DNA from: Sipunculus nudus
Taxonomy: Eukaryota > Annelida > Sipuncula > Golfingiida > Sipunculidae
NCBI GenBank assembly: GCA_026874595.1
Contig: CM049308.1
Coordinates: 91,207,624 to 91,271,623 of the forward strand
Direction of reading: 5' to 3'
Length of the DNA stretch: 64,000 nucleotides
A model generated the notes under the pieces. That model was given only the letters and a program-made list of their open reading frames with translations. It searched no databases and had not been told where the DNA came from. Positions 12,127 to 22,985 of this stretch are shown here, one piece after another. A program made the position numbers and the translations under genes. Positions within the stretch are counted from its first letter, which is position 1; every line of letters starts with the position of its first letter.

Positions 12127-12329
12127 TTTTGATGGTTCTAGCATTACAGGTCACACTGACAGTACACCAGTCAATACAGGTAATGAAAATGTATCACCAG
12201 CTAATACAGGTAGGGAAAATGTAACTGTCAGGAATAGTAATGCAAATGTCAGTAATGTTGGTATACATATTGATCTGTGTTCTACAGTTTGCTTGCCAAT
12301 CGTTCCAGTTCTTGTTGGTGAACAGGTTT

Positions 12330-13862
12330 TGCTCTTTTAGTTACGGGGTCAACCAGTACTTTCGTCTCACAGAAGTTAGCTACGCATTTGAACTTGACAG
12401 GTATGTTAGAGAACTACAAAATAAATACTCTTGGTTGTAGTGCAAATACTACTTCTGAGGTTATGTCCTTCGATGTCTCTACTCCAGACAAGGAGCACAC
12501 GGTTAAGTTGAAAAATGTATTTGTAGTTCCCAACATCCCCACGAGGTATCCCAACAGTCAAATAGATTTAAAGGAATATCCATATCTGGCAGATCTTCCA
12601 ATTCCTCAGGCTGGCCACGATGTACAGGCTGAAATCCTTATTTGCATGGACCACGCGCATCTATTGATGCCTCTAGAAATCAAGTTCAGTCCCAATAGTA
12701 GAATCAGCCGTACGCTACACGAACAATGCTTGGTTGGGCATGGTCCCATAAGCAGACGGACAGATGTCAAATGTGAAGTTACGTCCAACTTCATCAGTCT
12801 AGAGCAGCAAGTTGATAGGTTATGGGAGTTGGAATCGTTCGATGATGGGTCTTTATCATATTCGGTGGAGGATCGTAAAGTTCTTGACCTTTGGGAACGT
12901 GAAATTGAACATGTCAATGGTCATTATGTGCTGCCGGTCCCATGGCGTAAAGGTAAGCCGAATTTTCCCTACAACAGGGCAGTGGTCCTTAGTAGACTGA
13001 AAAATCTGTTGTGTAAATTACATAAAAAGGGGTTGTTTGAAAGGTACCAGGAGAATTTAATGAATATGGTTTCGGAGGGACATGCAGAGCGTGTACCTGC
13101 AGGTGAGTTGTCCCTTAACGTTGGTGCCGTGTGGTACTTGCCTCATCAAGCAGGTGTCTCTGAGACATGACCAGGTAAACTTAAAATTGTGTTTGATTGT
13201 GCAGCAAAATGGGCAATATCAGTTTAAACAGTGAGTGCTATAGGGGGCCTGACTTGAATAACAAATTGATACATGTGTTGTTGCGCTTCCGACTGTTCGA
13301 ATTTACCGTAATGGCCGATGTAGAGGCAATGTACAACCAGGTTAAAATTCCGGTTAAAGATAGGAATGCTCTTCGCTTCCTGTGGATTGATGGTGATGAC
13401 GTTGTAGCTTACAGGATGATTTCACACTTGTTTGGAGGGGTGTGGTGTGTCAGTAGCAGTGTCTACGCCCTTCATACAACTGTTCTGGATTCACCAATGC
13501 CTGTCAGTAAACGGATCAGAGATACTGTAAACAAAGCTTTCTATGTCGATGACCTACTAAAATCCATGAGATCTATTAGTGAAGCCAGGCATGTGATATC
13601 TGAGACCAAACAGGTTCTTCAGCATGGCGGCTTTAATCTGACCAAATTCGTTGTTAATCACCCACAGCTGTTAAGAGAGATACCTATCGATGACAGGGCA
13701 AAAGAAGCCAAAGAGATTTCTCCTCAAATGCATAGTAGGGCATTGGGCATCAAGTGGGACATTCATCAGGATAATTTTTACTATGTCAGTAAATGTGAGG
13801 AAGGAAATGTGTGGTGTTCCCATGAAAAGGCAAATGCTCAGCCTACTGTCTTCAGTATTTGA
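12330..13862 (+). pseudogene. BEL protease remnant and reverse transcriptase, broken
   Basis: The protease region near 12335 reads VTGSTSTFVS where an active aspartic protease would have DSG or DTG, so the catalytic Asp appears to be replaced by Val. The reverse transcriptase follows in two frames. The first (12388-13170) has DRKVLDLWEREIEHVNGHY and LPVPWRKG. The second (about 13197-13862) has FTVMADVEAMYNQVKI as motif A and AFYVDDLLKS as the catalytic YVDD motif. A stop at about 13168 and a frameshift separate them. The YVDD residues themselves are intact. Confidence 0.7.
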
Positions 13863-14703
13863 CCCAATAGGGCTTATTTCCCCAATCGTACTGGTAGGGA
13901 AGATGTTATTCCAAGAGGCAACACGTCTCAAGTTGCCTTGGGATGTTTGCATACCTCCTGATCTTGTTAGGAAATGGCAGATTTGGTAAATTCCTTGAAG
14001 TGTGTTCAGGACTTGAGATTCCAAAGGTGTGTCGTGCCAAGCGATTTTGAAGATGGTGTCATGGAGCTGCACCATTTGTTGACGCCAGTTAGTTGGCATT
14101 TGGAACATGCAGTTATCTTAGAATTGTCAATGGCAGGGGACAGATTCATGTTGCTCTTTTGGCTAGTAAGAGTAGACTAGCACCTATCAAACAGGTCACC
14201 GTTCCTAGATTTGAACTTTCTGCTGCCGTAGTTGCTGCAAGGCTTGATTCTTTTATCAGGAGAGAGCTTCAAGTGTGCTTACTGAAATCAACCTTTTGGA
14301 CAGACAGTCAGATTACCATCGCTTACATTCAAAATGACAAGAATGGATTTAAGGTTTTCCTTGCCAACAGGGTGTCACAGATTCGCGAAATGAGCGACCC
14401 TGAGCAATGGCGCCATATCAAAGGTTGTGAGAATCCAGCTGACATTTGTCACGGGGTTGTGATGGTAAATCTTTACCGCAATTATGGTGTCATGGTCCAG
14501 GTTTTCTGTCAAGGCATAGGGATTCTAGGGTTGACCCGCCTCACTTGTCTTGCGATCTCGAAAAGGATCCGGAAGTCAAACGATCGGATGTTAAAGAGGG
14601 ACAAAGCGAGTTGAATGTTGATGTTAATACCACTGATGTTACTAAGGTAAATTTGCATCCTTTAGAGGCCTTGTTGAGTCATTATTCTTCCTTAATCGAC
14701 TGA
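13840..14703 (+). pseudogene. BEL connection / RNase H region, broken
   Basis: Pieces in several frames: LSSVFDPIGLISPIVLVGKM (about 13845-13910), WDVCIPPDLVRKWQIW, then TVPRFELSAAVVAARL and STFWTDSQITIAYIQ (about 14200-14330). These are followed by EQWRHIKGCENPADI and the LPQLWCHGPGFL segment that leads into integrase in BEL elements. RNase H would remove RNA from the RNA-DNA hybrid. Frameshifts lie near 13860, 13990, 14100 and 14450. Confidence 0.65.
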
Positions 14704-14725
14704 AAAGGGGATTTGTTGGATCATC

Positions 14726-15316
14726 ATGGTGATGCAGTTTCTTCGAGGAAACCGATCTGACACTGGTAGTCATGTCTCTGTCCAGGAAATGTCTCACGCT
14801 CAGGACCTTTTAATAAAACATGTTCAGGGCAAGACGTTTTCAGGTGAAATCACTGCCCTCGAACGTGATGGTCATGTTTCTAAGAGCAGTCCCCTCCTTA
14901 ATTTGTCACCATGTCTAGAAGATGGAAAATTGGTCATTGGTGGTCGCTTGAGATATGTACCGATTTCAGATAGCTCAAAGCGTCCTGTTGTTTTGCTTCA
15001 TACACACAGATTGTCAAGACTGATTGTTAAGGAAATGCACGAGTCCGCCCATCTAGGTATAGGGTGGACATTGAGAGAACTTAGGAGAAAGTTCTGGATT
15101 GTCAACGCTAGGACTCTCATCAAATCATTTAAGCGTAATTGTCTTGTTTGTAAGAAACTGTTTAGTCGTCCTCAGACACAAAGAATGGCAGATCTCCCAG
15201 CTGAACGACACGTGCCTTGCAAGCCTCCCTTTTGCTATGTTGGCGTGGATCTGTTCGGACCGTTCTACGCGAAAGTTGGTCGTTCGGAGGTGAAAAGATA
15301 TGAATGTTTGTACTCC
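14726..15316 (+). pseudogene. BEL integrase, N-terminal part only
   Basis: The H2C2 zinc-binding domain is visible at about 15040-15160 (HESAHLGIGWTLRELRRKFW followed by NCLVCKKL). The first catalytic Asp lies in YVGVDLFGPF at about 15238-15267. The frame then runs into Gypsy LTR sequence at about 15317, so the rest of the DDE core is missing. Confidence 0.7.
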
Positions 15317-15436
15317 TGTTTCAATTCCCCTAGACATTTCACGCTGCCTAGTGTTACAGAATCTGTTTTTTTTTTCTCCGTTACAGAATTTGTGTTCATC
15401 ACGCATACGTGATTGTTTATATTAGGTTCCGTAACA
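15317..15436 (+). mobile_element. Gypsy 5' LTR, last ~115 bp only
   Basis: This closely matches 17448-17564, the end of the 3' LTR, including CCCCTAGACATTTCACGC, the CATACGTGA palindrome and the terminal GTAACA. The first ~650 bp of the 5' LTR are missing, as are any primer-binding site and gag: reverse transcriptase starts right after the LTR end. Confidence 0.75.
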
Positions 15437-16662
15437 CCAGAAAAGCAAAAGTATCTACAGGATGAGATTCAATATATGCTGGGCAATGATTTTATTGGAC
15501 CTAGTAATAGTAACTGGAGTTCACCATGTATTCTTGTGCCAAAACCTGATGGAAGTTACCGTATGTGCACAGATTATCGAAAACTGAACTCTTTCACCAA
15601 GACTGACACGTTCCCGATTCCTAGGATCGATGATTATATTGATAGAGTCGGTAGCTCCAGATATGTCTCCAAGTTTGACTTGCTAAAAGGATTCTGGCAA
15701 GTTCCACTGACAGATCGAGCGAAAGAAGTGTCCGCATTTGTGACGCCGTAAGGACTGTACCAGTAAAAAGTTATGCCGTTTGGCATGAAGAACTCGCCAG
15801 CAACATTCCAGCGCCTCATCCATATGGTTGTCAAGGACATTCAGGGCTGAGATGCATATATTTATGACCTTAACGTGTACAGCGACACCTGGGAGAAACA
15901 TCTGCAAATTCTTCGGGACCTCTTCGAAAAACTCAGTGAAGCATGTCTGACCGTCAACTTAGTAAAATCTAAGTTTTGTCATGCACAAGTAACATTTTTG
16001 GGTCATATTGTAGGGCATGGTCAGGTAAAACCTGTTGATGTGAAAATAAATGCTATTTCTGCATTTCCTAGACCAGAAAACAAAAAGCAAATAATGCGTT
16101 TTCTTGTTATGGTTGGATACTACAGGAAGTTTTGTCCTAATTTTTCTGCTGTAGCTGAACCTTTGACTAATTTGTTAAAGAAGAAACAAAAAATTGTATG
16201 GTGTGTTCAGTGTGAAAATGCATTTCAGAATTTGAAAGCAATTGTGCAGGGTTCACCAGTTATGGCAGCTCCAGACTATTCTGTACCTTTTAAGTTAGCT
16301 GTAGATGCTAGTGATACTGCTGCTGGTGCTTTGTTGTTACAAGAAGGCAATGATGGCATAGATCATCCAATTTGTTATTTCTCAAGAAAGTTTAATGCAA
16401 ACCAGAAAAATTACTCCACTATTGAAAAAAATGTTTGGCTTTGATTTTGGCACTGCAACATTTTGAAGTTTATGTTACTTCATCAGTCAGGCCTATCATT
16501 GTCTTCTGTGATCACGATCCCCTCACGTTCATGAACAAGTTGAAGTGTAAAAATCAAAGACTTTTGAGATGGAGTTTGTTCTTACAGGATTACAATCTTG
16601 ATATCATACACATTAAAGGGAAAGACAATGTACTTGCTGATTGCTCATCGAGATGTTTATGA
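15437..16662 (+). pseudogene. Gypsy (Ty3-like) reverse transcriptase and RNase H, defective
   Basis: RT motifs in order: SNWSSPCILVPKPDGSYRMC, DYRKLNSFTKTDTFPIPRID, SRYVSKFDLLKGFWQVPL, then VMPFGMKNSPATFQRL. The catalytic box reads AYIYDLNVYSDTWEKH, so the usual Y-x-D-D has lost its first Asp (YIYD). After it come TFLGHIVGHGQVKP and the RNase H region (FKLAVDASDTAAGALL, HPICYFSRKF, IIVFCDHDPLTF, HIKGKDNVLADCSSR). Stops at 15749-15751, about 15764 and about 15848 and a frameshift near 16440 break the frame. Gag, protease and integrase are absent, so this is an internally deleted, dead copy. Confidence 0.85.
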
Positions 16663-16793
16663 AATGTTGTAAACTAGATGTTTATGTAATGTTGCAAATA
16701 AGATGATTTTTGAGATGTTGTAAAAATTTTGTGATTGTGATGGCAAAAAGTAAGTTTTCCGAGAGAGCTTTCTTTTTTCTTACAGGAGGGGAG

Positions 16794-17564
16794 TGTTACA
16801 GGCGCTCTTTTTATTGTGTGGCACGGGCGTGGCTCGTGTTGTGGGCTTTCTTGCCTGGCCGCTTGTTACATTCCCGGTTTAATCCGTAATGGTTGAACTC
16901 TTGTTGTCATGCTAGCTTGGGGCGAGCTCACGTGTACACCATGGTGTGTAGAGGCACAGCAATGTTCTTCTAGATGATTCCTGTAACGCGTGTTTACTGT
17001 GTTGTGTAAGATCTTTTAGACTGTGCGAGGAGTGGAAAATTCTCGGCTTGGGGTGAAGATTATATAAAGGGGCTGTGTTTTAGAGCCGGGAGAGACAGCA
17101 GAGAAAATTTCCAGCGGACGCAGAAGCGTGTGTCAGTTTCTGGGACCTTATCCGACGAGTGCGGCAATTATAGATTTTCTTCAGTTTACTTTTTGGATTG
17201 TTACAAGAGCTTTACATAGGACTGTCATTCTCCGAGAGTGTACATTTAAAGAACTTATCGTTGTGAGGGTTGTGGTATCCAGGTACTATGCACTTTTTAT
17301 ATTTTACTGTGTGATTGTATTGATTTGTTGTTATACCGCTGTTTTTACTGTATTATTGTATTGATTTAGTGTGTTGTAATGTTAGGGTTGTTTTAAGAAT
17401 AAATTATGGTTATATTTGTTAACAAAAAAAACACTGACTTCCTTATTCATTCCCCTAGACATTTCACGCTGCCTAGTGTTACAGAATCTGATTTTTTTTT
17501 ATCTCCATTACAAAATTTGTATTCATCACGCATACGTGATCTGTTTATATTAGGATCCGTAACA
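16794..17564 (+). mobile_element. Gypsy 3' LTR (771 bp)
   Basis: It begins TGTTACAGGCGC right after a purine tract (AGGAGGGGAG) and ends GGATCCGTAACA, giving the short TGTTAC/GTAACA inverted ends expected of an LTR. It carries TATATAAAGG (17061-17070) and an AATAAA near 17399. Its last 117 bp match 15317-15436. The flank after 17564 (ATACAAAT) matches 49116 in the right block, placing the edge of the inserted DNA exactly here. Confidence 0.8.
17061..17070 (+). promoter_or_regulatory. TATA box of the Gypsy LTR
   Basis: TATATAAAGG lies about 30 bp upstream of GAGCCGGGAGAGACAGCAGAG, a plausible transcription start region within the LTR. Confidence 0.5.
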
Positions 17565-17985
17565 ATACAAATAGAACATACAAGAATTATCATTCTCTGT
17601 TATATTCTGGCTCGTAGTATTGCGAAGCGCTGTACCATACAGTCCATATCTAATATAGGCAAACATGTTACTCTGCCAATAATAATGCCTGTGCTGGATT
17701 AGGAATAGTTAAAGCCATGCAGATGAGTTAGCTGCCATGCATACTTGCATGTCTTCAAATATCTAATAAAATGCCGGGAAGGTATAAGTAGCAGTTCTCT
17801 CATGTCATGTGAGTGTGCTGTTCTTTTGGATTATATTTGTACCACATAGGATAATTTCTATTGTTTCTTCTCATTTTCTTTGTTTTTTCCTTGTAATTGT
17901 TTTTTTTTTCAAAGTAATATACATGCATATGACCTTATATGTATTGTATAAATAAAAAACTATCTATCTATCATTATGTCTATGT
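17565..17985 (+). mobile_element. LINE 3' end with (TATC)n tail, left-block copy
   Basis: This aligns with 49110-49560. Translated remnants include LARSIAKRC, which resembles the end of a LINE ORF2. It ends in AATAAA followed by a CTATCTATCTATC tail, the simple-repeat tail typical of CR1/L2-type LINEs. Presence in both blocks shows it inserted before the block duplication. Confidence 0.45.
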
Positions 17986-18019
17986 CTGTGTGGCCAAGTG
18001 CTGTGACGACAGTTTCTGA

Positions 18020-18430
18020 CTATTGGTTACGGAAACTAATAACAGATCACGTGACGAACCTAATTTTGTTACGGAGATAAAAAAATTAGATTCCGCAAAA
18101 CTAGGCAGCGTGATATGTCTAGGGGAATGAATAAAGAAGACAGTGTTTTTTTGTTAACAAATAATTGTAATTTATTCTTAGAACTATCCTTACATTACAA
18201 TACACTAGATAATATAATTACACAGTATAACAATAATAAAAATGTACATCACCAGAGTGTCCGGATCCTAGACTGTGATTTCTGGATACCACCACTGTCA
18301 CAGCCAACAAGAGTCCTTCCAGAGAATAGTCCGATTAATCTCGAAAACAATCTGTTGTAATCCAAAAGTGAAGTTCTGGTTATAATCCCAAAGGCAAACT
18401 GGAGACAATCCGTATAAAATCTTTTACAGA
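18020..18430 (-). mobile_element. Inverted Gypsy LTR fragment
   Basis: The minus strand matches the second half of the LTR at 17100-17564: the TGGTATCCAG region, AGAATAAATTA, GTTAACAAAAAAAACACTG, CCCCTAGACAT and CCGTAAC. It is more diverged than the 15317 and 17448 copies are from each other, so it is probably a separate, older solo LTR remnant of the same family. Confidence 0.65.
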
Positions 18431-18469
18431 GTCCGTAGAATATCTGTAATTTCTGCAGTTATCACACTC

Positions 18470-19960
18470 ATCAATCATTCCTGTGAATTTGAGAAAGATG
18501 GAGTATATTCTCTTTAAGAAATTGTGCACGAAAGAAACTCAGTATGTCCTCTGGCGGTCATATTTTTGCATTCGGACAGGTTTGTAATCCGGTAGGTCTG
18601 GAGCCTTCATAGATACCAATCATCACTATAAATTTTAGATTCCGTGACGTACGGACGAACAACGGACAAGGCGATCACTATGGGACATATCTCTCAAACC
18701 TATAGCAAGCCACGCTATTTGGCCTTTTGTACAGTGTTGTCATGTCCCAAAATGGTTGTCGTGTTCCTATCAACGTCTGCTAACGTATATCTGTTAGAAT
18801 GGCGGCCATTATCAGCACTAAAAGCACAATAAAACATCTAAATAATCTCATATTTGTAAAGGACTGTAATGTTTCCAAAACCAGTCTCTAAAATTTTGCT
18901 CAGCTAAGTCGCTATCTTGATGTTAATTAAATGAACTTCTTACATAGGTTACTGCAGTTTAGTAGAGAGTTTTACCAGAGTTCGAATCTGTCTTATTCAG
19001 GCTAACCTGAAACTTGGGCATCCCTTCACCCACCTCGTCGACGACATACGCAAAACCCTGCTAATATTGCAGGAGTCTTTGCTTAACTCAGTGTGTTTTA
19101 GTGCAACAACAGAAGAGGCTAATTGCTAATTCTTAAATATTTCAGTCTGTACGATTCTCCAGTAGCGGATATTCTTTTCGTCGGGCCGTCATTAAGACAA
19201 AAATGCGATGCGCATGCGTTGTCAGCAATATGACGACCATGAATCTAGGAACAAGACGTCACTGCCGTTTACTTTAGGACCAAGGTTATCGGGTAGGACA
19301 TAGTAATTTTTCGAGTTTTTTTACGCAGAGGAACATATTTAGTCATATCTAAACATCTAAGAGAAATAGTTTATGTTTAATACAACATAGTGCCCCAGAG
19401 AGGGGGCCAGACAGGGAGGGACAATGAAAAATAGTTGTGAATACAGGTAGGCCATGAGAACAGTGACCAGTTGTACTCTTTCACGCACTACAACATACCA
19501 ATGGTAGCTGTTAAGGTCTCGCTTGATAATGCTCCGGTGCGGGGTAGAACTTCAGCTGATCACGTGGGCCAGCCTCTGGGTACAGGTATGGGGGGCTAGC
19601 GGCAAACACTCTTCGAATGTATGTAGGAATTTAGTTAAGCCTGCTTAGGCCAACTGCGAAAAGATCTCTTATCAGTGCTAGTTTATACACAACCCGTTAC
19701 TCTGCTGGGGTTCCCCTGTAAAAAAAAGATCAAAACAAAGCACACATATATGCTGCAATAGCTGTACATCTATGAACATATTGGATTTATCCATGCAGCT
19801 TGTGTATGCTGGAAAGAAGTGAACCAAGGCAACAACCGTACGTCCAGCAGTGGTAGAAATATCTCAATCAACGACCTTTTCTGTAGACAAATCTTATGCA
19901 TGACAGGGGGGTTTTGGAGGTCGAGACAGTGATATCTGAAATCAGTCTTCTGACACACCT
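18470..19960 (+). other. Upstream region of a lost C-type gene (non-coding duplicate)
   Basis: This is collinear with 58905-60480, the sequence upstream of gene C. Matching stretches include GGACAAGGCGATCACTATGG, AATGGCGGCCATTATCAG, TTCTCCAGTAGCGGATATTC, CCAATGGTAGCTGTTAAGG and TGCAATAGCTGTACATC. The coding exon that should follow is absent; LINE sequence takes over at about 19960. No coding sequence of its own is seen. Confidence 0.65.
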
Positions 19961-20540
19961 ATGTATCGCGCGATATCGTCCTGGCAGTCTGATCTATTTG
20001 AACTAATTTCTGTAGAACTTTACTTAACCTAGATACTACTATTTTACTTAATACTTTACAATCTACATTTATCAGGCTGATAGGGCCCCAAGCATTGATA
20101 TATCTAACATCAATACCTTTCTTTTCTGTAAGTGTAATAACGCTTTGTCTTTGGCTTACGGTCAACTCTCCAACTTGATAACTTTCAATTAAACAAGCGG
20201 TAAGCTCTTCCCCCAATCCTCCAAAGAACCACTGACCAAAGTCCTCGCTTAAGCCATCATTACCTGGCGTCTTGTTATTGGTCATGGATTAAATAGCCTT
20301 ATGTACATCTACTAAAGTTATCATTCCCTCACATGAAACTGCTCCTTCATCATTTAATACAGGTAGGTCATTAACAGTTGCAAGGAATAATAAAATTCCG
20401 TTTGTGTTTTATTAATTTTTCTCTTGATACAATAATAATTGTATATCTAAGACATAATTTTTTGGGTTTTATAATCTCCCTGTTGATCAATTTTATTGAT
20501 CGTCTTTAATTTTATTCAGCTCAGGAAGAATATCTTTGAT
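19959..20540 (-). pseudogene. L1/Tx1-like LINE reverse transcriptase fragment
   Basis: The frame at 20285-19959 reads NNKTPGNDGL at the start of the RT fingers, then QRQSVITLTEKKG and ISLINVDCKVLSKIVVSRL. This is the same family as the plus-strand LINE at 28441. Coding-like sequence continues upstream to about 20400 (CEGMITLVDVHKA, then a stop). The fragment ends before the catalytic motifs. It lies where the first exon of the lost C-type gene would be expected. Confidence 0.75.
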
Positions 20541-20627
20541 CCATTCATCCACGATGATATACGTCAAAAGTCTAACATAAGTATGTCCGGTCCGTTATCC
20601 AGATGTCCTCTTGGTTGGTGCAAGATG

Positions 20628-22425
20628 AGATGACAGTACATGATGTGAAGACAGTACGTGATGTGATGACAGTACATGATGTGATGACAGTACATGATGT
20701 GATGACAGTACGTGATCTGATGACAGTCGATGATGTGATGACAGATCGAGATGTGATGACAGTACACTATCTGATGACGGTACATGATCTGATGACAGTA
20801 CATGATGTGATGACAGAACGAGATGTGATGACAGTACATGATCTGATGACAGTACGTGATCTGATGACAGTACATGATCTGATGACAGACGATGATTTGA
20901 TGACAGATCGAGATGTGATGACAGTACACTATCTGATGACGGTACATGATCTGATGACAGTACATGATGTGATGACAGAACGAGATGTGATGACAGTACA
21001 CGATCTGATGACAGTACATGATGTGATGACAGAACGGGATATGATGACAGAATGAGATGTGATGACAGTACATGATCTGAGGTCAGTACATGATGTGATG
21101 ACAGAACGAGATGTGATGACAGTACATGATCTGATGACAGTACATGATCTGATGACAGTACATGATCTGATAACAGTACATGATCTGATGACAGTACATG
21201 ATCTGATGACGCTACATGATGTGATGACAGAACGAGATGTGATGACAGTACACGATCTGATGACAGTACATGATCTGATGACAATACATGATGTGATGAT
21301 AGAACGAGATGTGATGACAGTACACGATCTGATGACAGTACATGATCTAATGACAGTACATGATGTGAAGACAGAACGAGATGTGATGACAGTAAACGAT
21401 CTGATGACGGTACATGATCTGATGACAGTACATGATGTGATAACAGTAATGATCTGATGACAGTACATGATGTTTTAACAGACGGGATGTGATGACAGTA
21501 CATGATGTGATGAAAGTACATGATCTGATGACAGTACATGATGTGATGACGGTACATGATCTGATGACAGTACATGATCTGATGACGGTACATGATGTGA
21601 TGACAGAACGAGATGTGATGACAGTACATGATCTGATGACAGTACATGATCTGATAACAGTACATGATGTGATGACGGTACATGATCTGATGACAGTACA
21701 TGACGTGATGACAGCACATGATCTGATGAAAGTACATGATCTGGTGACAGTACATGATATGATGACAGTTCAGGATGTGATGACAATACATGATGTGATG
21801 AGAGTACATGCTCTGATGAAAGTACATGATATGATGAAAGTACATGATGTGATGACAGTACATGATGTGCTAACAGTACATGCTTTGATGACAGTACTTG
21901 ACGTGATGACAGTACACGATCTGATGACAGTACATGATGTGATGACAGTACATGATTTGATGACATTACATGATCTCATGACAATACATGATGTGATGAT
22001 AGTACATGCTTTGATGACAGTGCATGATGTGATGACAGTACATGATGGGCTAACAGTACCTGCTTTGATGACAGTACATGATGTGAGGACAGTACATGAT
22101 TTGATCACAGTACATGATCTGATGACAGTAAATGATGTGATGACAATACATGTTGTGATGACAGTACATTATCTGATGACAGAACAAGACGTAATGACAA
22201 TACATAATCTTGCTTTTATGACAGTACATGATGTGAGGACAGTACATGATTTGATCACAGTTCATGATCTGATGACATTATTGATGTGATGACAATACAT
22301 GATGAGATGACAATTCATGATCTGATGACAGTACATGATCTGATGACATTACATGATGTGATGACACTACATGATGTGATGACAATACATGACTTGATGA
22401 AAATACATGATCTGTTGAAACCAGG
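20628..22425. repeat. 18-bp minisatellite, ~100 units
   Basis: The unit is ACATGATSTGATGACAGT with variants (GAACGAGAT, GAAAGTACA, CGATCTGAT). About 1.8 kb is tandem. Because 18 is a multiple of 3 and the unit has few stops, long frames stay open on both strands (MTVHDL or MTVHDV repeats in one plus frame, CHHIMY and VLSSHH types on minus). They have no start context or other coding sign, so I do not call them genes. Higher-order blocks of mixed unit types recur within the array. Confidence 0.9.
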
Positions 22426-22597
22426 TGAGTTAAATGCAGATACCGTGACCTGCACAGACAAAAGAGCTACCGGGCAGTGTGTAAACACAGGGGACATTGA
22501 GAACGACAACTAAGAAAAACACAGGGGATCGCAATATTACAAATGAATGAGTAAAATATTACACGTAGATATGATGAAATCTAATGGCCTAACATAT

Positions 22598-22599
22598 AC

Positions 22600-22657
<58 letters not shown>
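22598..22657. repeat. (TA)n(GA)n microsatellite
   Basis: About 12 TA followed by about 18 GA, at the end of the adjoining minus-strand LINE fragment. Confidence 0.9.
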
Positions 22658-22659
<2 letters not shown>

Positions 22660-22985
22660 CATCCTTCAGTCTCGAAAGACTGTGGAGTGGCCGCATGGAT
22701 GGATGTTCTGAAACAACATCTTGTATGGCTGGTCAGGCCGAGTTGCAGTCTCTCCCACAGCGAGTACACAAGAACTCTTATGCTCTTGGCGGTTTGACTT
22801 CTGGCTTTCCCCTCTTGCCTCTTGGCTTTGGATTGCTGAGCTAGGGTATCTTTTAACTTGGTGAGGCCTTTCTGTACTGTCTGCCTTCAGGTTGTTCGTC
22901 CTGAGGCGGTCGCGGAGTTTGAGTCCGCCGGGGGGGGGGGGGGGGGGCGGGTCATCCGAGCCATCAAATGCGTCTTTGTTTAAGT
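22658..22985 (-). pseudogene. LINE ORF C-terminal tail, decayed
   Basis: Minus-strand translation gives GLTKLKDTLAQQSKAKRQ, then FLCTRCGRDCNSA, then LHSLSRLKDAL. This fits the basic stretch and CxxC zinc-like end of endonuclease-RT type LINE proteins. A stop replaces a codon after CNSA, and a run of about 18 G (22930-22947) breaks the upstream part. Confidence 0.45.

Larger units (their letters stand above)
11127..15316 (+). mobile_element. BEL/Pao LTR retrotransposon, internal region, decayed and 3'-truncated
   Basis: Gag, a protease remnant, reverse transcriptase, RNase H and the start of integrase follow in the BEL/Pao order. The frame is broken many times by shifts and stops. The element is cut inside integrase at about 15316, where Gypsy LTR sequence begins, so integrase catalytic residues two and three, the PPT and the 3' LTR are missing. 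No cognate LTR pair is recognisable. The locus is absent from the matching site near 49100 in the right block. Confidence 0.8.

Noticed and set aside
15317-15436. A separate small terminal-inverted-repeat element (TGTTACAG...CCGTAACA)
   Set aside because: The same sequence forms the end of the 771-bp LTR at 16794-17564, so an LTR fragment explains it better.
16794-17564. Steamer-like or other active retrovirus-like element
   Set aside because: The element lacks gag, protease and integrase and has a mutated RT, so nothing supports current activity or assignment to a named element.
20595-21863. 422-codon minus-strand open frame (and several 130-270-codon frames) across 20.6-22.5 kb
   Set aside because: They are created by an 18-bp tandem repeat without stops. 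Overlapping frames are open on both strands, with no start context, domain or composition typical of a gene.
20628-22425. CRISPR-like regular repeats
   Set aside because: The 18-bp units are contiguous without spacers, and the window is eukaryotic.
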